From JAOUFP01 sp947085825 (GTDB taxonomy: Bacteria; Nitrospirota; Thermodesulfovibrionia; Thermodesulfovibrionales; UBA6898): DNA of 43,793 nt. Position 1 is the stretch's first letter. Each line of letters starts with the position of its first letter. Shown piece by piece: positions 1 to 8,421 of the stretch. The notes under the pieces were generated by a model, which searched no databases, was not told the DNA's origin, and saw only the letters and a list, made by a program, of their open reading frames with translations. The position numbers and the translations under genes are program-made. Location: NCBI GenBank assembly GCA_947085825.1, contig CAMTXX010000030.1:1-43793 (forward strand), in the 5' to 3' direction.

Positions 1-20
1 ATTGGCTAAAATATGGCTAT

Positions 21-1277
21 TTGGCCACAAACACTTTTCGTTTTGACGGCATTTTCTTCAGAAAACTGCCTCTAAAGGACGCTTTTTCGATAGAGTACGG
101 CAAACAACTCTTACAGGGCAAAATTAGTTTGGATGAATTAAAGGAAGACCTTTGCTCGAGAATGCCATATAGTGACATCGAGGCATTGTATGATTGCGTT
201 TTGAGTAAGCCTCTACATTATCGAAATAGAGCGGTAGGGATACTATCTTTTTATAAGGACATTGACCAAAAGACAATTACAGAATATCTATTCATTCCGA
301 AATCGACTTTACGGGCTAATTTTATAGCTTATCAATCGAAAGGTTTATCTCATATTCTTTCCGATAAAGGCAAAAGGCTATTAATCCATGATGATCCTCA
401 ATATATAGAAAAGATCTTTTCTGTATTGCATTCGCCGCCAAGCGCATTTGGTTTTAATAGGACAAGTTGGCGGCAGGAAGATATTCAGAAAGTTATGAAG
501 GACAGCGACATGCATGTGTCAAAACACGTTATCAGGAAAATTCTGGATAATGCCGGCTATAAATACCGAAAGGCAAGAATTGTTTTAACAAGCAATGATC
601 CGGAATATAAGGAAAAAGTTCAAAAAATAAAAGATATCCTATCAAATCTTGGACCTAAAGAAAAGTTTTTCTCAATAGATGAATATGGCCCTTTTGCAAT
701 CAAAATGCAAGGCGGCAGGTCATTAGTTCCGCCTACTGCAACAAAAATAGTCCCTCAGTGGCAAAGAAGCAAAGCCAGTTTAATCATTACAGCAGCGTTA
801 GAACTAACAACAAATCAAATCATCCATTTTTATTCAAAAAGCAAGAATACCACTGAAATGATAAAACTGCTCAATATTTTAGTGGATAGGTATTCTGCTG
901 AGGAATGTATTTATTTTTCATGGGATGCTGCTTCGTGGCACGCGTCAAAAGAATTATACAAAAGAGTCGATGAGATAAACAGTGAAGAATATAGAGAAAA
1001 AACAAAATCGCCAATTGTTAAACTTGCTCCTCTTCCTACGTGTGCTCAATTTTTAAATGTAATCGAATCTGTTTTCAGTGGCATGGCGAGAGCCATTATA
1101 CATAACAGTGATTATGCATCGGACAGCGACTGCCAGACTGCTATAGATCGCTATTTTGATGAGCGAAATGAATACTTTCAAAAGAATCCTAAACGGGCTG
1201 GCAACAAGATTTGGGGCAAAGAACGGGTAAAAGCAACTTTCAGCGAAAGTAATAACTGCAAAGATCCAAAATACTGA
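21..1277 (+). mobile_element. IS630-family transposase, left end uncertain
   Basis: DDE transposase of an insertion sequence. The first half (about residues 35-185) is helix-turn-helix-like and rich in basic residues. The catalytic triad can be read as D220 (in FSIDEYG), D302 (in YFSWDAASW) and E349 (in FLNVIESVF); the 46-residue D-E spacing and the motifs match IS630/Tc1-mariner transposases. The listed start is a TTG, but the frame stays open to the window edge, so the true start may lie outside. No frameshift is visible inside, so it could be active. It is more AT-rich than the housekeeping genes to the right and lies beside a toxin-antitoxin pair and a gene fragment, as expected of an accessory zone. 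The right terminal repeat could not be identified because the left end is not in the window. Confidence 0.85.
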
Positions 1278-1512
1278 TAAATCAAAGAATGCAGGACTGA
1301 ATAAAGGGCCAAGCTACTTTTTCAGATAAAATAAAGGGATGAGAAAACTATGGTTCAACCATTGACATCGGACACTAACCGGACGTTCGATCATGGAGGA
1401 GCGAAAATTATAGATCTTTCAAACATTCAGAAATAGATAGGTGTTAATATAGTAAATGGGAAGGAAGGTTATTTATATCTGTTAATTCTGACAAACCCTA
1501 CGGAGGTTGTTT
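1278..1512. other. Non-coding stretch between transposase and toxin-antitoxin pair
   Basis: About 235 bases, AT-rich, with no open frame of note. It should contain the right end of the insertion sequence and the promoter of the toxin-antitoxin pair, but neither a clear terminal repeat nor a convincing -35/-10 pair was found. A GGAGG ribosome-binding site at 1502-1506 serves the next gene. Confidence 0.5.
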
Positions 1513-1818
1513 ATGAAAACGCTTGAGGAAGAAATGGACATTTTGGTCGAAGGCGGTGTTTACAAAAATAAAAAAGAAATGCTTAATGACGCGTACAGAT
1601 CGCTTCTAAGGGATAAGCCAGCCCTAAAAAAAGAGATGGCTCTTTCATTATATAACAAAGAGCGGGTTTCTCTTTCAAAAGCCGCCGAAATAGCAGGCAT
1701 GTCGCAGGAAGACTTCAAAGAGGTTCTTAGCGAAAGGGGTGTGCATAGACATATTGCTGCTCTGAGCAAAAACAAAACAGACGAAAAGGCAAAAATGATA
1801 TTGGCGCAGATGAAATGA
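1513..1818 (+). CDS. UPF0175-family antitoxin
   Basis: Small protein (101 aa) of the UPF0175 type. The middle and C-terminal part (residues about 45-75, KERVSLSKAAEIAGMSQEDF then KEVLSERGV) is the helix-turn-helix-like region of this family: a segment saying which helices 'select' followed by the 'L..RGV' ending. The ATG at 1513 is preferred over an in-frame TTG at 1507 because GGAGG lies at 1502-1506, six bases upstream. Its stop overlaps the next start in an ATGA (1815-1818), so the two are translationally coupled. UPF0175 proteins are known as partners of DUF3368 PIN-like proteins; acting as antitoxin and autorepressor is family knowledge, not shown here. Confidence 0.8.
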   Translation: MKTLEEEMDILVEGGVYKNKKEMLNDAYRSLLRDKPALKKEMALSLYNKERVSLSKAAEIAGMSQEDFKEVLSERGVHRHIAALSKNKTDEKAKMILAQMK

Positions 1819-2300
1819 TTATCTATGACGCCGACATATTAAGCGTCTTTGCAAAAATAGATAGGCTCGATTTGCTGCAAAGACTTTCCGGCCCCATCCT
1901 CATTACTCCGCAGATAAAAGAGGAGATATCTATCCCAGCACAATACGGCTATCAATTTCCAAACCGGATTTTAAAGGTGGCCTCAACACTTCCATTGACC
2001 TCCGATGAAATGACCACATACGAGGCGCTTAGAGAAAATCTTGGAAGGGGGGGATCAGAGGGCATCTCACTGGCTAAACACCGTAATTATATTTTTGCTA
2101 CAAATGACAAGGTGGCTTTTAAATTTGCCGTGAAGGAAAAGGTTGCGGCGATTAACTTGCAGGTGATATTAAGGGCTTTATTTCTAAGCAACAGTCTTAC
2201 GCGCAACGAAATTTTATCTCTTGTTGAAGAAATGAGTATAAAAGACGGCCTTATAATTCCTCAAAATGTCCTTGATGATATTCTCGCAGATGCTGAATGA
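1815..2300 (+). CDS. DUF3368 PIN-like toxin
   Basis: Protein of 161 aa with the DUF3368 arrangement, a PIN-like nuclease fold. An N-terminal acidic motif (MIIYDADILSVFAKI, D5 and D7) is followed by 'ITPQIKEEI' and then a glycine-rich acidic helix region (GRGGSEGISLAKHRNYIFATND, given here in part: GRGGSEGISLA, then FATNDKVA). These acidic residues would coordinate the metal of an RNase. It starts inside the antitoxin stop codon (ATGA), the usual antitoxin-toxin order. RNase toxicity is inferred from the family. Length is normal and the frame is intact. Confidence 0.8.
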   Translation: MIIYDADILSVFAKIDRLDLLQRLSGPILITPQIKEEISIPAQYGYQFPNRILKVASTLPLTSDEMTTYEALRENLGRGGSEGISLAKHRNYIFATNDKVAFKFAVKEKVAAINLQVILRALFLSNSLTRNEILSLVEEMSIKDGLIIPQNVLDDILADAE

Positions 2301-2389
2301 CGTGCATACCCTATCGCCATTGATAGAAAATACTCCACGACAGTAGCAACAGTTTAGTCTAATGAGCGCGGATTTTCAACCAGTCATTC

Positions 2390-2406
2390 AACCCGCCAAG
2401 CGGGTT
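2390..2406. repeat. Short hairpin AACCCGC/GCGGGTT
   Basis: Perfect 7-bp stem with a CAA loop, 90 bases after the DUF3368 stop. It could act as a weak transcript end, but the bases that follow are AATTCCG rather than a T-run, so the terminator role is unsure. Confidence 0.4.
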
Positions 2407-2530
2407 AATTCCGCGTTATGGTATTTAAAATAAAGCTCTTTCAAGTGGGAGGGTCTATAATAGAAAAAGAAAGAAAATAAGGAATACAACAAGAAGCCTT
2501 CTTTATGTAATAAGATAAACAAAGTGGCAG

Positions 2531-2560
2531 CGTTAGTCCCGAATGCTTTCGGGACTAACG
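2531..2560. repeat. Palindromic repeat, GTCCCGA...TCGGGAC family
   Basis: Perfect 12-bp arms (CGTTAGTCCCGA / TCGGGACTAACG) around ATGCTT. The centre CCCGAATGCTTTCGGG differs by one base from the core CCCGAAAGCTTTCGGG seen at 4355-4370, 19026-19041 and 19085-19100. It belongs to a dispersed palindrome family. Confidence 0.7.
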
Positions 2561-2577
2561 GGGTCCGTCAAAGTGAC

Positions 2578-2736
2578 TCAGTCTGAACTGCCCTTTATGA
2601 CATACCCGTCAGTGCCCCTTCGGCGGGCTTCGATCAGATGGCCCTTGTTGTCATACATGGAGAGGATTATTACGCGCAGTCCCGGCAGGGCCTTCTTTGC
2701 CTTTTCGAGCGCCTCCAGACCGCTCATGTCCGGTTT
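2578..2736 (-). pseudogene. Response-regulator receiver domain fragment
   Basis: On the minus strand a 52-codon stretch reads KPDMSGLEALEKAKKALPG, then LRVIILSMYDNKGHLIEARR, then RGTDGYVIKGSSD and a stop. This matches the back half of a CheY-like receiver domain: the MSG(L/V)E motif after the phospho-acceptor Asp loop, a VI(I/V)LS beta-strand with the conserved Ser, and the (G/A)DGY(V/I)(L/I)K motif with the conserved Lys. A stop codon (TCA on the plus strand at 2737-2739) precedes it, so the N-terminal part with the acceptor Asp is missing, as is the DNA-binding output domain. It is therefore a remnant of a NarL/LuxR-type regulator. I see no continuation in the other frames upstream. Confidence 0.75.
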
Positions 2737-2844
2737 TCAATTGCATTTTTGGGGTTGACAGGGTTTCCTTAAAGGTGTTATTCTTAATCATTAAAACAAC
2801 TGCTGTACCCGGAAAAACTACGTCGATGAAAACTACGTTATTGT

Positions 2845-2873
2845 AAGCCCCGGAATACACCGTGGGCTTTTGT
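2845..2873 (+). terminator. Hairpin with T-rich tail before the DEAD-box gene
   Basis: AAGCCCCGG (2845-2853), loop AATACA, CCGTGGGCTT (2860-2869), then TTTGTT. The stem has one bulged or mismatched position. Lying 35 bases before the helicase start, it is either the end of an upstream decayed transcript or a leader structure of the helicase mRNA. Confidence 0.45.
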
Positions 2874-2903
2874 TACACCCCCCGAACGCAGAAAAAGGAG
2901 TTT

Positions 2904-4169
2904 ATGGAATTTAACAGATTTAATCTTCACCCCCACGTCGCAGCCGGGGTCATGGCTGCGGGCTATACCACACCGACACCGATCCAGGAACAGGCGATAC
3001 CGCCGGTACTTAAGGGTCGCGATGTTATGGGTCTGGCGCAGACCGGCACCGGCAAGACTGCCGCCTTTGTTCTCCCTATCCTGAATCGCCTGATGCAGGG
3101 AGGCCGCGGACATGTACGCGCCCTTGTTATTGCGCCTACACGCGAACTGGCAGAACAGATACACGAGGCGATTGGCAGCCTGGGACAACAGACCCGTCTC
3201 CGCAGCGTAACTGTCTATGGCGGCGTGAGCATCAATCCGCAGATAGAAAAACTGAGACGCGGAGCAGAGATTGTCGTGGCCTGTCCCGGACGGCTTCTCG
3301 ACCACATCGGACAGAGAACGATAGACCTGTCCCGTCTGGAGGTACTCGTTCTCGACGAGGCAGATCATATGTTTGACATGGGCTTTTTTCCGGATATACG
3401 AAAAATCCTGAATCATATTCCCAAACAGCGGCAGACCCTGCTTTTTTCGGCTACCATGCCCGGAGAGATCCGCCATCTGGCCAACGATGTTCTGACAGAG
3501 CCAATCACGCTTGATGTGGGCGCCACTGTAGCAGCAGTCACTGTCAGCCACGCCCTCTACCCTGTTTCGCAGCACCTGAAGACATCTCTGCTCTTGGAAT
3601 TGTTGCGTCATACAGACACTGAGTCAGTGCTGATATTCACCCGCACCAAGCACCGGGCCAAGCGCCTGGGTGAACAATTGGCCAAGGTTGGCCATAAGAC
3701 AGCTTCCTTGCAGGGGAATCTTTCGCAGCAGCGGAGGCAGGCAGCCATGAACGGTTTCCGCAACGGCACATACCAGATACTGGTGGCGACTGATATCGCT
3801 GCGCGCGGAATCGACGTGACCCAGATATCCCATGTTATCAATTATGACATTCCCAACACCACTGACGCCTACATTCACCGTATCGGCAGGACAGGCCGTG
3901 CTGCAAAAAGTGGTGATGCGTACACACTGGTGGCTGGTGAAGATAAGGACATGGTGCGCGATATTGAACGGGTCCTTGGCGGACCGATCGAGCGCCGCAC
4001 AGTTGAAGGTTTTGATTACAATGCTTCCGCACCCCGGAGAGAGACTGAGTTTAATCGGCCGCCGCGTCCATCCATGCCGGCGCGCAAGCCTGGCGGCACA
4101 AGCAAAACAGGCAGGCAGTGGAGCAATGCCTCCAGCCGAAAACCGGCAATGCAGAAAAGAGCCTATTGA
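2904..4169 (+). CDS. RhlE-like DEAD-box RNA helicase
   Basis: ATP-dependent RNA helicase of 421 aa. All the family motifs can be read in order: Q motif (TPTPIQEQAIP, 23-33), Walker A AQTGTGKT (K51), PTRELAEQ (78-85), DEAD (151-154), SAT (182-184), then in the second RecA domain IFTRTKHRAKRL, ATDIAARGIDV and HRIGRTGRA. The C-terminus is a short basic, Arg/Pro/Ser-rich tail (from about residue 375), typical of RhlE-type enzymes that act in ribosome assembly, RNA decay and cold growth. The ATG at 2904 is chosen over a GTG at 2862 because AAAAAGGAG lies just before it and the protein then begins, as usual, with 'F..F.L.P.v...' . It stands alone, convergent with ispF. Confidence 0.93.
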   Translation: MEFNRFNLHPHVAAGVMAAGYTTPTPIQEQAIPPVLKGRDVMGLAQTGTGKTAAFVLPILNRLMQGGRGHVRALVIAPTRELAEQIHEAIGSLGQQTRLRSVTVYGGVSINPQIEKLRRGAEIVVACPGRLLDHIGQRTIDLSRLEVLVLDEADHMFDMGFFPDIRKILNHIPKQRQTLLFSATMPGEIRHLANDVLTEPITLDVGATVAAVTVSHALYPVSQHLKTSLLLELLRHTDTESVLIFTRTKHRAKRLGEQLAKVGHKTASLQGNLSQQRRQAAMNGFRNGTYQILVATDIAARGIDVTQISHVINYDIPNTTDAYIHRIGRTGRAAKSGDAYTLVAGEDKDMVRDIERVLGGPIERRTVEGFDYNASAPRRETEFNRPPRPSMPARKPGGTSKTGRQWSNASSRKPAMQKRAY

Positions 4170-4213
4170 TATTCAGGCATAAGATAAAATAATTTCGTGC
4201 ATTAAGATTGATG

Positions 4214-4336
4214 GCTTCGTAAAAAGTCCTTTTCTGTCACCCTGAGCTTGTCGAAGGGTGTTGTAACTGATTGATTTATAAGCATGGTTCGACAGGCTCA
4301 CCATGACATTTTGTTCATGGTTGGACTTTTTACGAG
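4214..4336. repeat. Inverted-repeat mini-element, TCGTAAAAAGTCC ends
   Basis: The left end TTCGTAAAAAGTCC (4216-4229) pairs with GGACTTTTTACGAG (4323-4336), 13 of 14 positions. Inside is a second pair of hairpin-forming stretches (CACCCTGAGCTTGTCGAAGGGTG, here 4238-4260, and GGTTCGACAGGCTCACCATGAC near 4285-4306). The structure is that of a non-coding, MITE-like repeat between two convergent genes. No target-site duplication was established. Confidence 0.65.
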
Positions 4337-4344
4337 TTTGTCAA

Positions 4345-4380
4345 GATTCCCTGTCCCGAAAGCTTTCGGGACAGGGAATC
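4345..4380. terminator. Perfect 36-base palindrome between convergent genes
   Basis: GATTCCCTGTCCCGAAAG (4345-4362) followed by its exact reverse complement (4363-4380), with no loop. It abuts the ispF stop codon (4381-4383) and lies 176 bases after the helicase stop. As RNA it would form a strong hairpin on either strand, so it may act as a shared transcript end. There is no T-run directly after it for the minus strand. The core CCCGAAAGCTTTCGGG recurs at 19026-19041 and 19085-19100. Confidence 0.55.
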
Positions 4381-4851
4381 TTAAATCTTGCCAAGCAGAC
4401 AGACGGCATATGCGGCAATGCCTTCGCCGCGGCCTATGAAGCCCATGCCTTCATTCGTCTTTGCCTTGAGGTTTATATTGCCGGCGGGGATGCCTGTCTT
4501 TGACAAGGACTCCTTGATTGCATCGATAAAGGGTGAAATTTTTGGCTGCTCTGCGATAATCGTCGTATCCACCCATGCCACAGAATATCCGTTCATCCGG
4601 GCAAGCCCGAGAATATACTTGAGCATTTCAGTGCTCACAGCATCTTTCCATTTTGGATCGCTGTCAGGAAAATGTTTGCCGATGTCGCCAAGCCCGAGCG
4701 CCCCGATGATAGCGTCGGTAATGGCGTGGCAAAGTACATCTGCGTCGGAATGACCGGTGAGCCCTTTCTCAAAGGGGATATCTACCCCGCCGATGATCAG
4801 CTTTCTTCCTTCAGCAAGCTGGTGTGAATCATAACCAAAACCTATCCTCAT
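4381..4851 (-). CDS. ispF: 2-C-methyl-D-erythritol 2,4-cyclodiphosphate synthase
   Basis: Fifth enzyme of the MEP isoprenoid pathway; it turns CDP-ME 2-phosphate into the cyclic diphosphate with release of CMP. The protein is 156 aa, the usual length. It starts MRIGFGYDSHQL with the metal ligands D8 and H10; the third ligand H42 sits in LTGHSDADVLCHAI. The loop FPDSDPKW and the C-terminal KAKTNEGMGFIGRGEGIAAYA are family signatures. The start overlaps the ispD stop by four bases, so the pair is translationally coupled. The stop codon abuts a perfect 36-base palindrome. Confidence 0.97.
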   Translation of the reverse strand: MRIGFGYDSHQLAEGRKLIIGGVDIPFEKGLTGHSDADVLCHAITDAIIGALGLGDIGKHFPDSDPKWKDAVSTEMLKYILGLARMNGYSVAWVDTTIIAEQPKISPFIDAIKESLSKTGIPAGNINLKAKTNEGMGFIGRGEGIAAYAVCLLGKI

Positions 4852-5546
4852 GCCTCACCCTTCTTCATTTTGAGAAAGACCTCTGCGATCAACAAGTCCT
4901 CGGGGGTTGTAACCTTTATGTTTGTATAAGAACCCTGAAACATCTTTATTTTGCCGCCGTTTCTCTCAACCAAAGCAGAATCGTCTGTGGTGTAAAAAGA
5001 GTCTGCCATAGCTTTTTCGTAGGCATCAAATAGCGCCTGAAAATGGAATATCTGCGGCGTCTGCACTGCCCACAGCAGATCTCTTTTGGGAGTGTTTCTG
5101 ACAATCCCGTCTTTGACTTCCTTGATTGTGTCTTTTACCGGCACTCCCACCACCACACCATCGCAGTCTTTTAATTTTTGCAGTGCATCTTTTATTACCG
5201 AAGGCTCTATTAAAGGCCGCACACCGTCATGGACAAGCACAACGGAATCCTTATCACGTATCAGGCTCAACCCGTGGAAGACCGAATCCTGCCTCTCCCT
5301 GCCTCCCGGCGCTATGCGCCTGATCTTTGTAATCTTATACTCTTCAAACAGCCTGCTGCACAGTTTCATGTCCGACTCTTTCACAACAGGGATGATCTCT
5401 GCAATCTCAGGGATGCCCTGAAGGACCTCGACAGCCCATATCATCAGGGGTTTACCGCCGAGACTCTCAAATGGTTTGTTCTTGCCTTCGCCGTATCTCC
5501 TGCCAAGGCCTGCAGCCGGGACTATAGCTATAACTTTATTTTTCAT
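4848..5546 (-). CDS. ispD: 2-C-methyl-D-erythritol 4-phosphate cytidylyltransferase
   Basis: Third enzyme of the MEP pathway, transferring CMP from CTP to MEP. At 232 aa it has normal length. The nucleotide-binding loop AIVPAAGLGRRYGEGKNKPF is at the N-terminus with the conserved Arg and Lys; LVHDGVRPLIEP (near 103-114) and VPVKDTIKEV are typical of the family. It is directly upstream of ispF with a four-base overlap, an arrangement seen in many bacteria where the two are even fused. No Shine-Dalgarno is evident before the ATG; 72 bases separate it from the PIN-TRAM gene. Confidence 0.96.
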   Translation of the reverse strand: MKNKVIAIVPAAGLGRRYGEGKNKPFESLGGKPLMIWAVEVLQGIPEIAEIIPVVKESDMKLCSRLFEEYKITKIRRIAPGGRERQDSVFHGLSLIRDKDSVVLVHDGVRPLIEPSVIKDALQKLKDCDGVVVGVPVKDTIKEVKDGIVRNTPKRDLLWAVQTPQIFHFQALFDAYEKAMADSFYTTDDSALVERNGGKIKMFQGSYTNIKVTTPEDLLIAEVFLKMKKGEA

Positions 5547-5618
5547 GCAGTTAAAGTGTCCGCTATGAGTGTAAGCATAAAGCCTTTGCTGACACTGGCA
5601 CTAATAACTGACACTTTT

Positions 5619-6623
5619 TTATTTGACAGCCCTTGCTTCCTCTCGTTCATATTCTTCCTTTGCCTTCCCGAATATCATCCTCCCTGCTGTTGTCTGAAGC
5701 ACACTGGTCACCACAACTTCGGCATTTCTCCCCATGAGCTTGCGGCCGTTTTCAACTACAACCATCGTACCATCCTCAAGATAGGCAACTCCCTGATTAT
5801 ACTCTTTTCCTTCCTTCAGAACAAAAACCCTCATCGTCTCTCCAGGCAGGACAACGGGTTTCAGTGAGTTTGCCAGTTCATTTATATTCAGTACCGATAC
5901 CCCTTGCAACTGGGCGACTTTGTTGAGATTAAAATCATTCGTTATGACTTTGGCATTCAACATCTGTCCGAGGGCAACAAGCTTTGCATCAACCTCCTTG
6001 ATCTTTGGGAAGTCTTCTGTAACAATCTTTACGGTTATGTTCGTCATCTTCTGGATTTTATGCAGCACATCCAGGCCTCTCCTCCCCCGTGCCCTTTTTA
6101 TGGGGTCCTGTGAATCTGCGATATACTGAAGTTCCTGGAGGATGAATTGCGGGACCGCAAAAATACCTTCCAGAAAACCGGCCTCACAAATATCTGCTAT
6201 GCGTCCGTCAATAATAACGCTTGTATCGAGGATTTTCAGGTTTTCATCAATCCCCTTCCCTCTGAACATATTGAAAAGTCCCGGAAGGGTTATCCCCTTG
6301 CCCCTTCTGAGTCCGATGATGAGTCCGCCGTAGCCGAAAATGCCTTTTAAAACAAAGGATGCGGCTTCCATATCATCACTGACAAGGACCTTGATAGGAA
6401 TAAAAACAAGTGCTGCGAATAAAAGACCTGAGGCCAGACCGATCAGGCCGCAGATAAGAGCGCCGAAATCAACCTTTCTGAGTATAACATCGGAATACAT
6501 GGTTATTATGCCCAGCAGCGCTCCGATAGCAACCCCGTATTCCATATGACCGTATCTGAGGCCGAGCAGATACCCTGAGATCGTGAATAAGGCAAGGACG
6601 GCAAATTTAATAATAAGAAACAT
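5619..6623 (-). CDS. PIN/TRAM-domain membrane protein (YacL-like)
   Basis: Protein of 334 aa with four hydrophobic segments in the first ~115 residues, then a PIN nuclease-like domain starting at KILDTSVIIDGRIADI with further acidic residues in VITNDFNLNKVA, and a TRAM RNA-binding domain at the C-terminus (PVVLPGETMRVFVLKEGKEY onward, about 255-325). This is the architecture of Bacillus YacL and similar bacterial proteins. Its precise role is not settled; membrane-anchored RNA processing is inference. The ATG at 6623 is preferred to an upstream in-frame GTG because that GTG lies inside the strong ribosome-binding site GGGGAGGTG. Close linkage to ispD-ispF is common in many genomes. Confidence 0.9.
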   Translation of the reverse strand: MFLIIKFAVLALFTISGYLLGLRYGHMEYGVAIGALLGIITMYSDVILRKVDFGALICGLIGLASGLLFAALVFIPIKVLVSDDMEAASFVLKGIFGYGGLIIGLRRGKGITLPGLFNMFRGKGIDENLKILDTSVIIDGRIADICEAGFLEGIFAVPQFILQELQYIADSQDPIKRARGRRGLDVLHKIQKMTNITVKIVTEDFPKIKEVDAKLVALGQMLNAKVITNDFNLNKVAQLQGVSVLNINELANSLKPVVLPGETMRVFVLKEGKEYNQGVAYLEDGTMVVVENGRKLMGRNAEVVVTSVLQTTAGRMIFGKAKEEYEREEARAVK

Positions 6624-6946
6624 GTCTATCACCTCCCCTGGAATAGATTGAGATCAATAAACCTATAAAAAGCCTTTAGCCGCAGATAACCAAAAGTAGG
6701 CGCTTCTAAGCGAGACCGCAGGGTATCTAAATTTAACTACCCCTCCCTTGAGGGGAGGGGATAAAGGGGAGGGTGATGACTACGGTTCTAATCACCCCCA
6801 CCTAACCTCCCCCCTCAAGGGGGAGGAACTAATTAGTGTCTGTGTATAAACTCTCTTTTCCTGTTTGTCATTTGCTTAAAGCACCTACTTATGGGAAAAA
6901 TCCGCGTCAATCCGTGAAAATCTGCGGCCAAATGTTTTTTATCAGG
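6624..6946. repeat. Composite repeat region between htrA and PIN-TRAM genes
   Basis: Non-coding. It begins with AACCTATAAAAAGCCTTT-AGCCGCAGAT (from 6659) and ends with the inverted counterpart, reverse complement AACCTGATAAAAAACATT-TGGCCGCAGAT (about 6920-6947). These are the ends of the repeat family also found at 23683-23864 and 36771-36936. Between them lie two G/C-rich palindromic pieces: CCCTCCCTTGAGGGGAGGG (6737-6756) and CCCCCTCAAGGGGG (6810-6824), joined by GGGGAGGGTGAT / ATCACCCCCACC. No gene or promoter was seen other than the ribosome-binding site of the PIN-TRAM gene. Confidence 0.65.
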
Positions 6947-8413
6947 TTAATCGGCCTTGACAGTCATATAAAACTTTTTTCCGCCTCTGTTTATAAACAT
7001 CAGCACAGTATCGCCGGAATGTATATCAGCCACGACCCGGTTGTAAACTTCAATTCCAGTGATTTTTTTCCCGTCTATCTCCTGGATGACGTCGCCCTTT
7101 CTCAGACCTGCATCTTCCACAGAACTGCCGGGTTCCACCCTGACCGCAACAACTCCCTTTTCATCCCTTGAAAGCCCCAGTTGTCTTGATATTTCCCTGG
7201 TGAGTTCGATCACGCTCAGGCCGCTAAGTCCTTCAAACTCGGATTCTTCAGGGACATTGCCCGGCGCGGCCTCAGCGATATCTTTTGGGAGTTCCGCAGT
7301 GGTAACGTTTAAATTATATTCCTTGCCGGATCTCATTATGGTGAGCTGTATCTGCACTCCGACCTTGCTCTGCGCCACCATATTCCTGAGATTCCCCACA
7401 TCGCTGACCTTTTTGCCGTTAAATTCAAGGATGATATCCCCTCTCTTTAAGCCGGCCTTTTCTGCTGGACTCCCCTTTGCCACATCTCCCACAAGCGCGC
7501 CCTTTGCTGTTTTGAGCCCGAACTTCTGGGAAAGCTCAGGCGTAATCTCCTGAATGGTAACCCCAAGCCATCCCCTTGTGACTTTACCCTTCTGGAGCAG
7601 TTGTTCCATAACAAGACGGGTCATATTGCTGGGGACAGCAAAGCCTATGCCCTGGTATCCGCCTGACCTTGAAAAAATAGCCGTGTTGATCCCGACCACT
7701 TCACCTTTTGTGTTGACAAGCGGCCCGCCTGAATTACCCGGGTTGATTGCAGCATCCGTCTGGATAAAGTCTTCATAGTCTGCAATGCCGACATTCGCCC
7801 TTCCGACCGCGCTGATTATCCCCATCGTAACTGTATGGCTCAATCCATAAGGGTTGCCGATAGCAAGCACGAACTCGCCGACCTGCAGCTTGTCTGAGTC
7901 AGCCCACTGCACTGCGTAGAGACTTTCAGCATCGATCTTTACAATGGCAATGTCCGTCTTGTTGTCGGCTCCGATCACCTTTGCCTTGAAAGACCTCTTG
8001 TCAAAAAGCGTGACCCTGATCTCATCGGCCTGTTCAATCACATGGTTGTTTGTAATGATATATCCGTCCGGCGAAACTATTACACCGGAGCCAAGGCTCT
8101 GTTCCTTCCACTTTTTTGGCATCTTGAAATCGCGGAACGGGGAAAAAAAATCAAAAAAAGGATCCTCGGGAAACGGCATAAGCTCTCTTTTTATGACCTT
8201 TGTCGTCGAAATATTCACTACTGAAGGCGAAAGAGAACTCGCTATCTCCGAAAAAGCCTTGCTCGACTCAGCGATCTGTCTGGGGACATTGGGAGCAAAA
8301 GAGACATATCCCTTCTGCTGCCCTGTGATTTTCCCTAAAAAATAGAATGATACACCTCCCAAAAGAAACCCTATGAGTAAAACGGAAATTCCGATAACTG
8401 TTTTATTTTTCAT
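6947..8413 (-). CDS. HtrA/DegP-family periplasmic serine protease
   Basis: Envelope protease/chaperone of 488 aa. One hydrophobic N-terminal segment (residues about 5-28, VIGISVLLIGFLLGGVSFYF) acts as signal or anchor. The trypsin-like domain carries the triad H124 (NNHVI), D154 (NKTDIAIVKI) and S228 (NPGNSGGP). Two PDZ domains follow, about 280-370 and 395-480 (for example RGWLGV..., GALVGDVAKGSPAEKAG, and GVVAVRVEPGSSVEDAG). Between anchor and protease is the FSPF...-type linker with 'PFPEDPFFDFFSPF', as in DegP/DegS/MucD. A sigma70-like promoter (8422-8451) ends eight bases before the ATG and there is no Shine-Dalgarno, so the mRNA is probably leaderless. Confidence 0.95.
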   Translation of the reverse strand: MKNKTVIGISVLLIGFLLGGVSFYFLGKITGQQKGYVSFAPNVPRQIAESSKAFSEIASSLSPSVVNISTTKVIKRELMPFPEDPFFDFFSPFRDFKMPKKWKEQSLGSGVIVSPDGYIITNNHVIEQADEIRVTLFDKRSFKAKVIGADNKTDIAIVKIDAESLYAVQWADSDKLQVGEFVLAIGNPYGLSHTVTMGIISAVGRANVGIADYEDFIQTDAAINPGNSGGPLVNTKGEVVGINTAIFSRSGGYQGIGFAVPSNMTRLVMEQLLQKGKVTRGWLGVTIQEITPELSQKFGLKTAKGALVGDVAKGSPAEKAGLKRGDIILEFNGKKVSDVGNLRNMVAQSKVGVQIQLTIMRSGKEYNLNVTTAELPKDIAEAAPGNVPEESEFEGLSGLSVIELTREISRQLGLSRDEKGVVAVRVEPGSSVEDAGLRKGDVIQEIDGKKITGIEVYNRVVADIHSGDTVLMFINRGGKKFYMTVKAD

Positions 8414-8421
8414 TATGTTTC

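Larger units (their letters stand above)
2301..2577. other. Non-coding region with palindromes
   Basis: No gene seen. It holds a small hairpin AACCCGC-CAA-GCGGGTT (2390-2406), a possible end signal for the toxin-antitoxin transcript although no T-run follows. It also holds a 30-base inverted repeat at 2531-2560 (CGTTAGTCCCGA, six-base loop, TCGGGACTAACG). The second is a variant of a palindrome family found elsewhere in the window with the core CCCGAAAGCTTTCGGG. Confidence 0.6.

Noticed and set aside
2838..3611. 257-codon open frame on the minus strand inside the DEAD-box gene
   Set aside because: Opposite-strand shadow of a gene whose motifs are all intact on the plus strand; the translation has no recognisable features.
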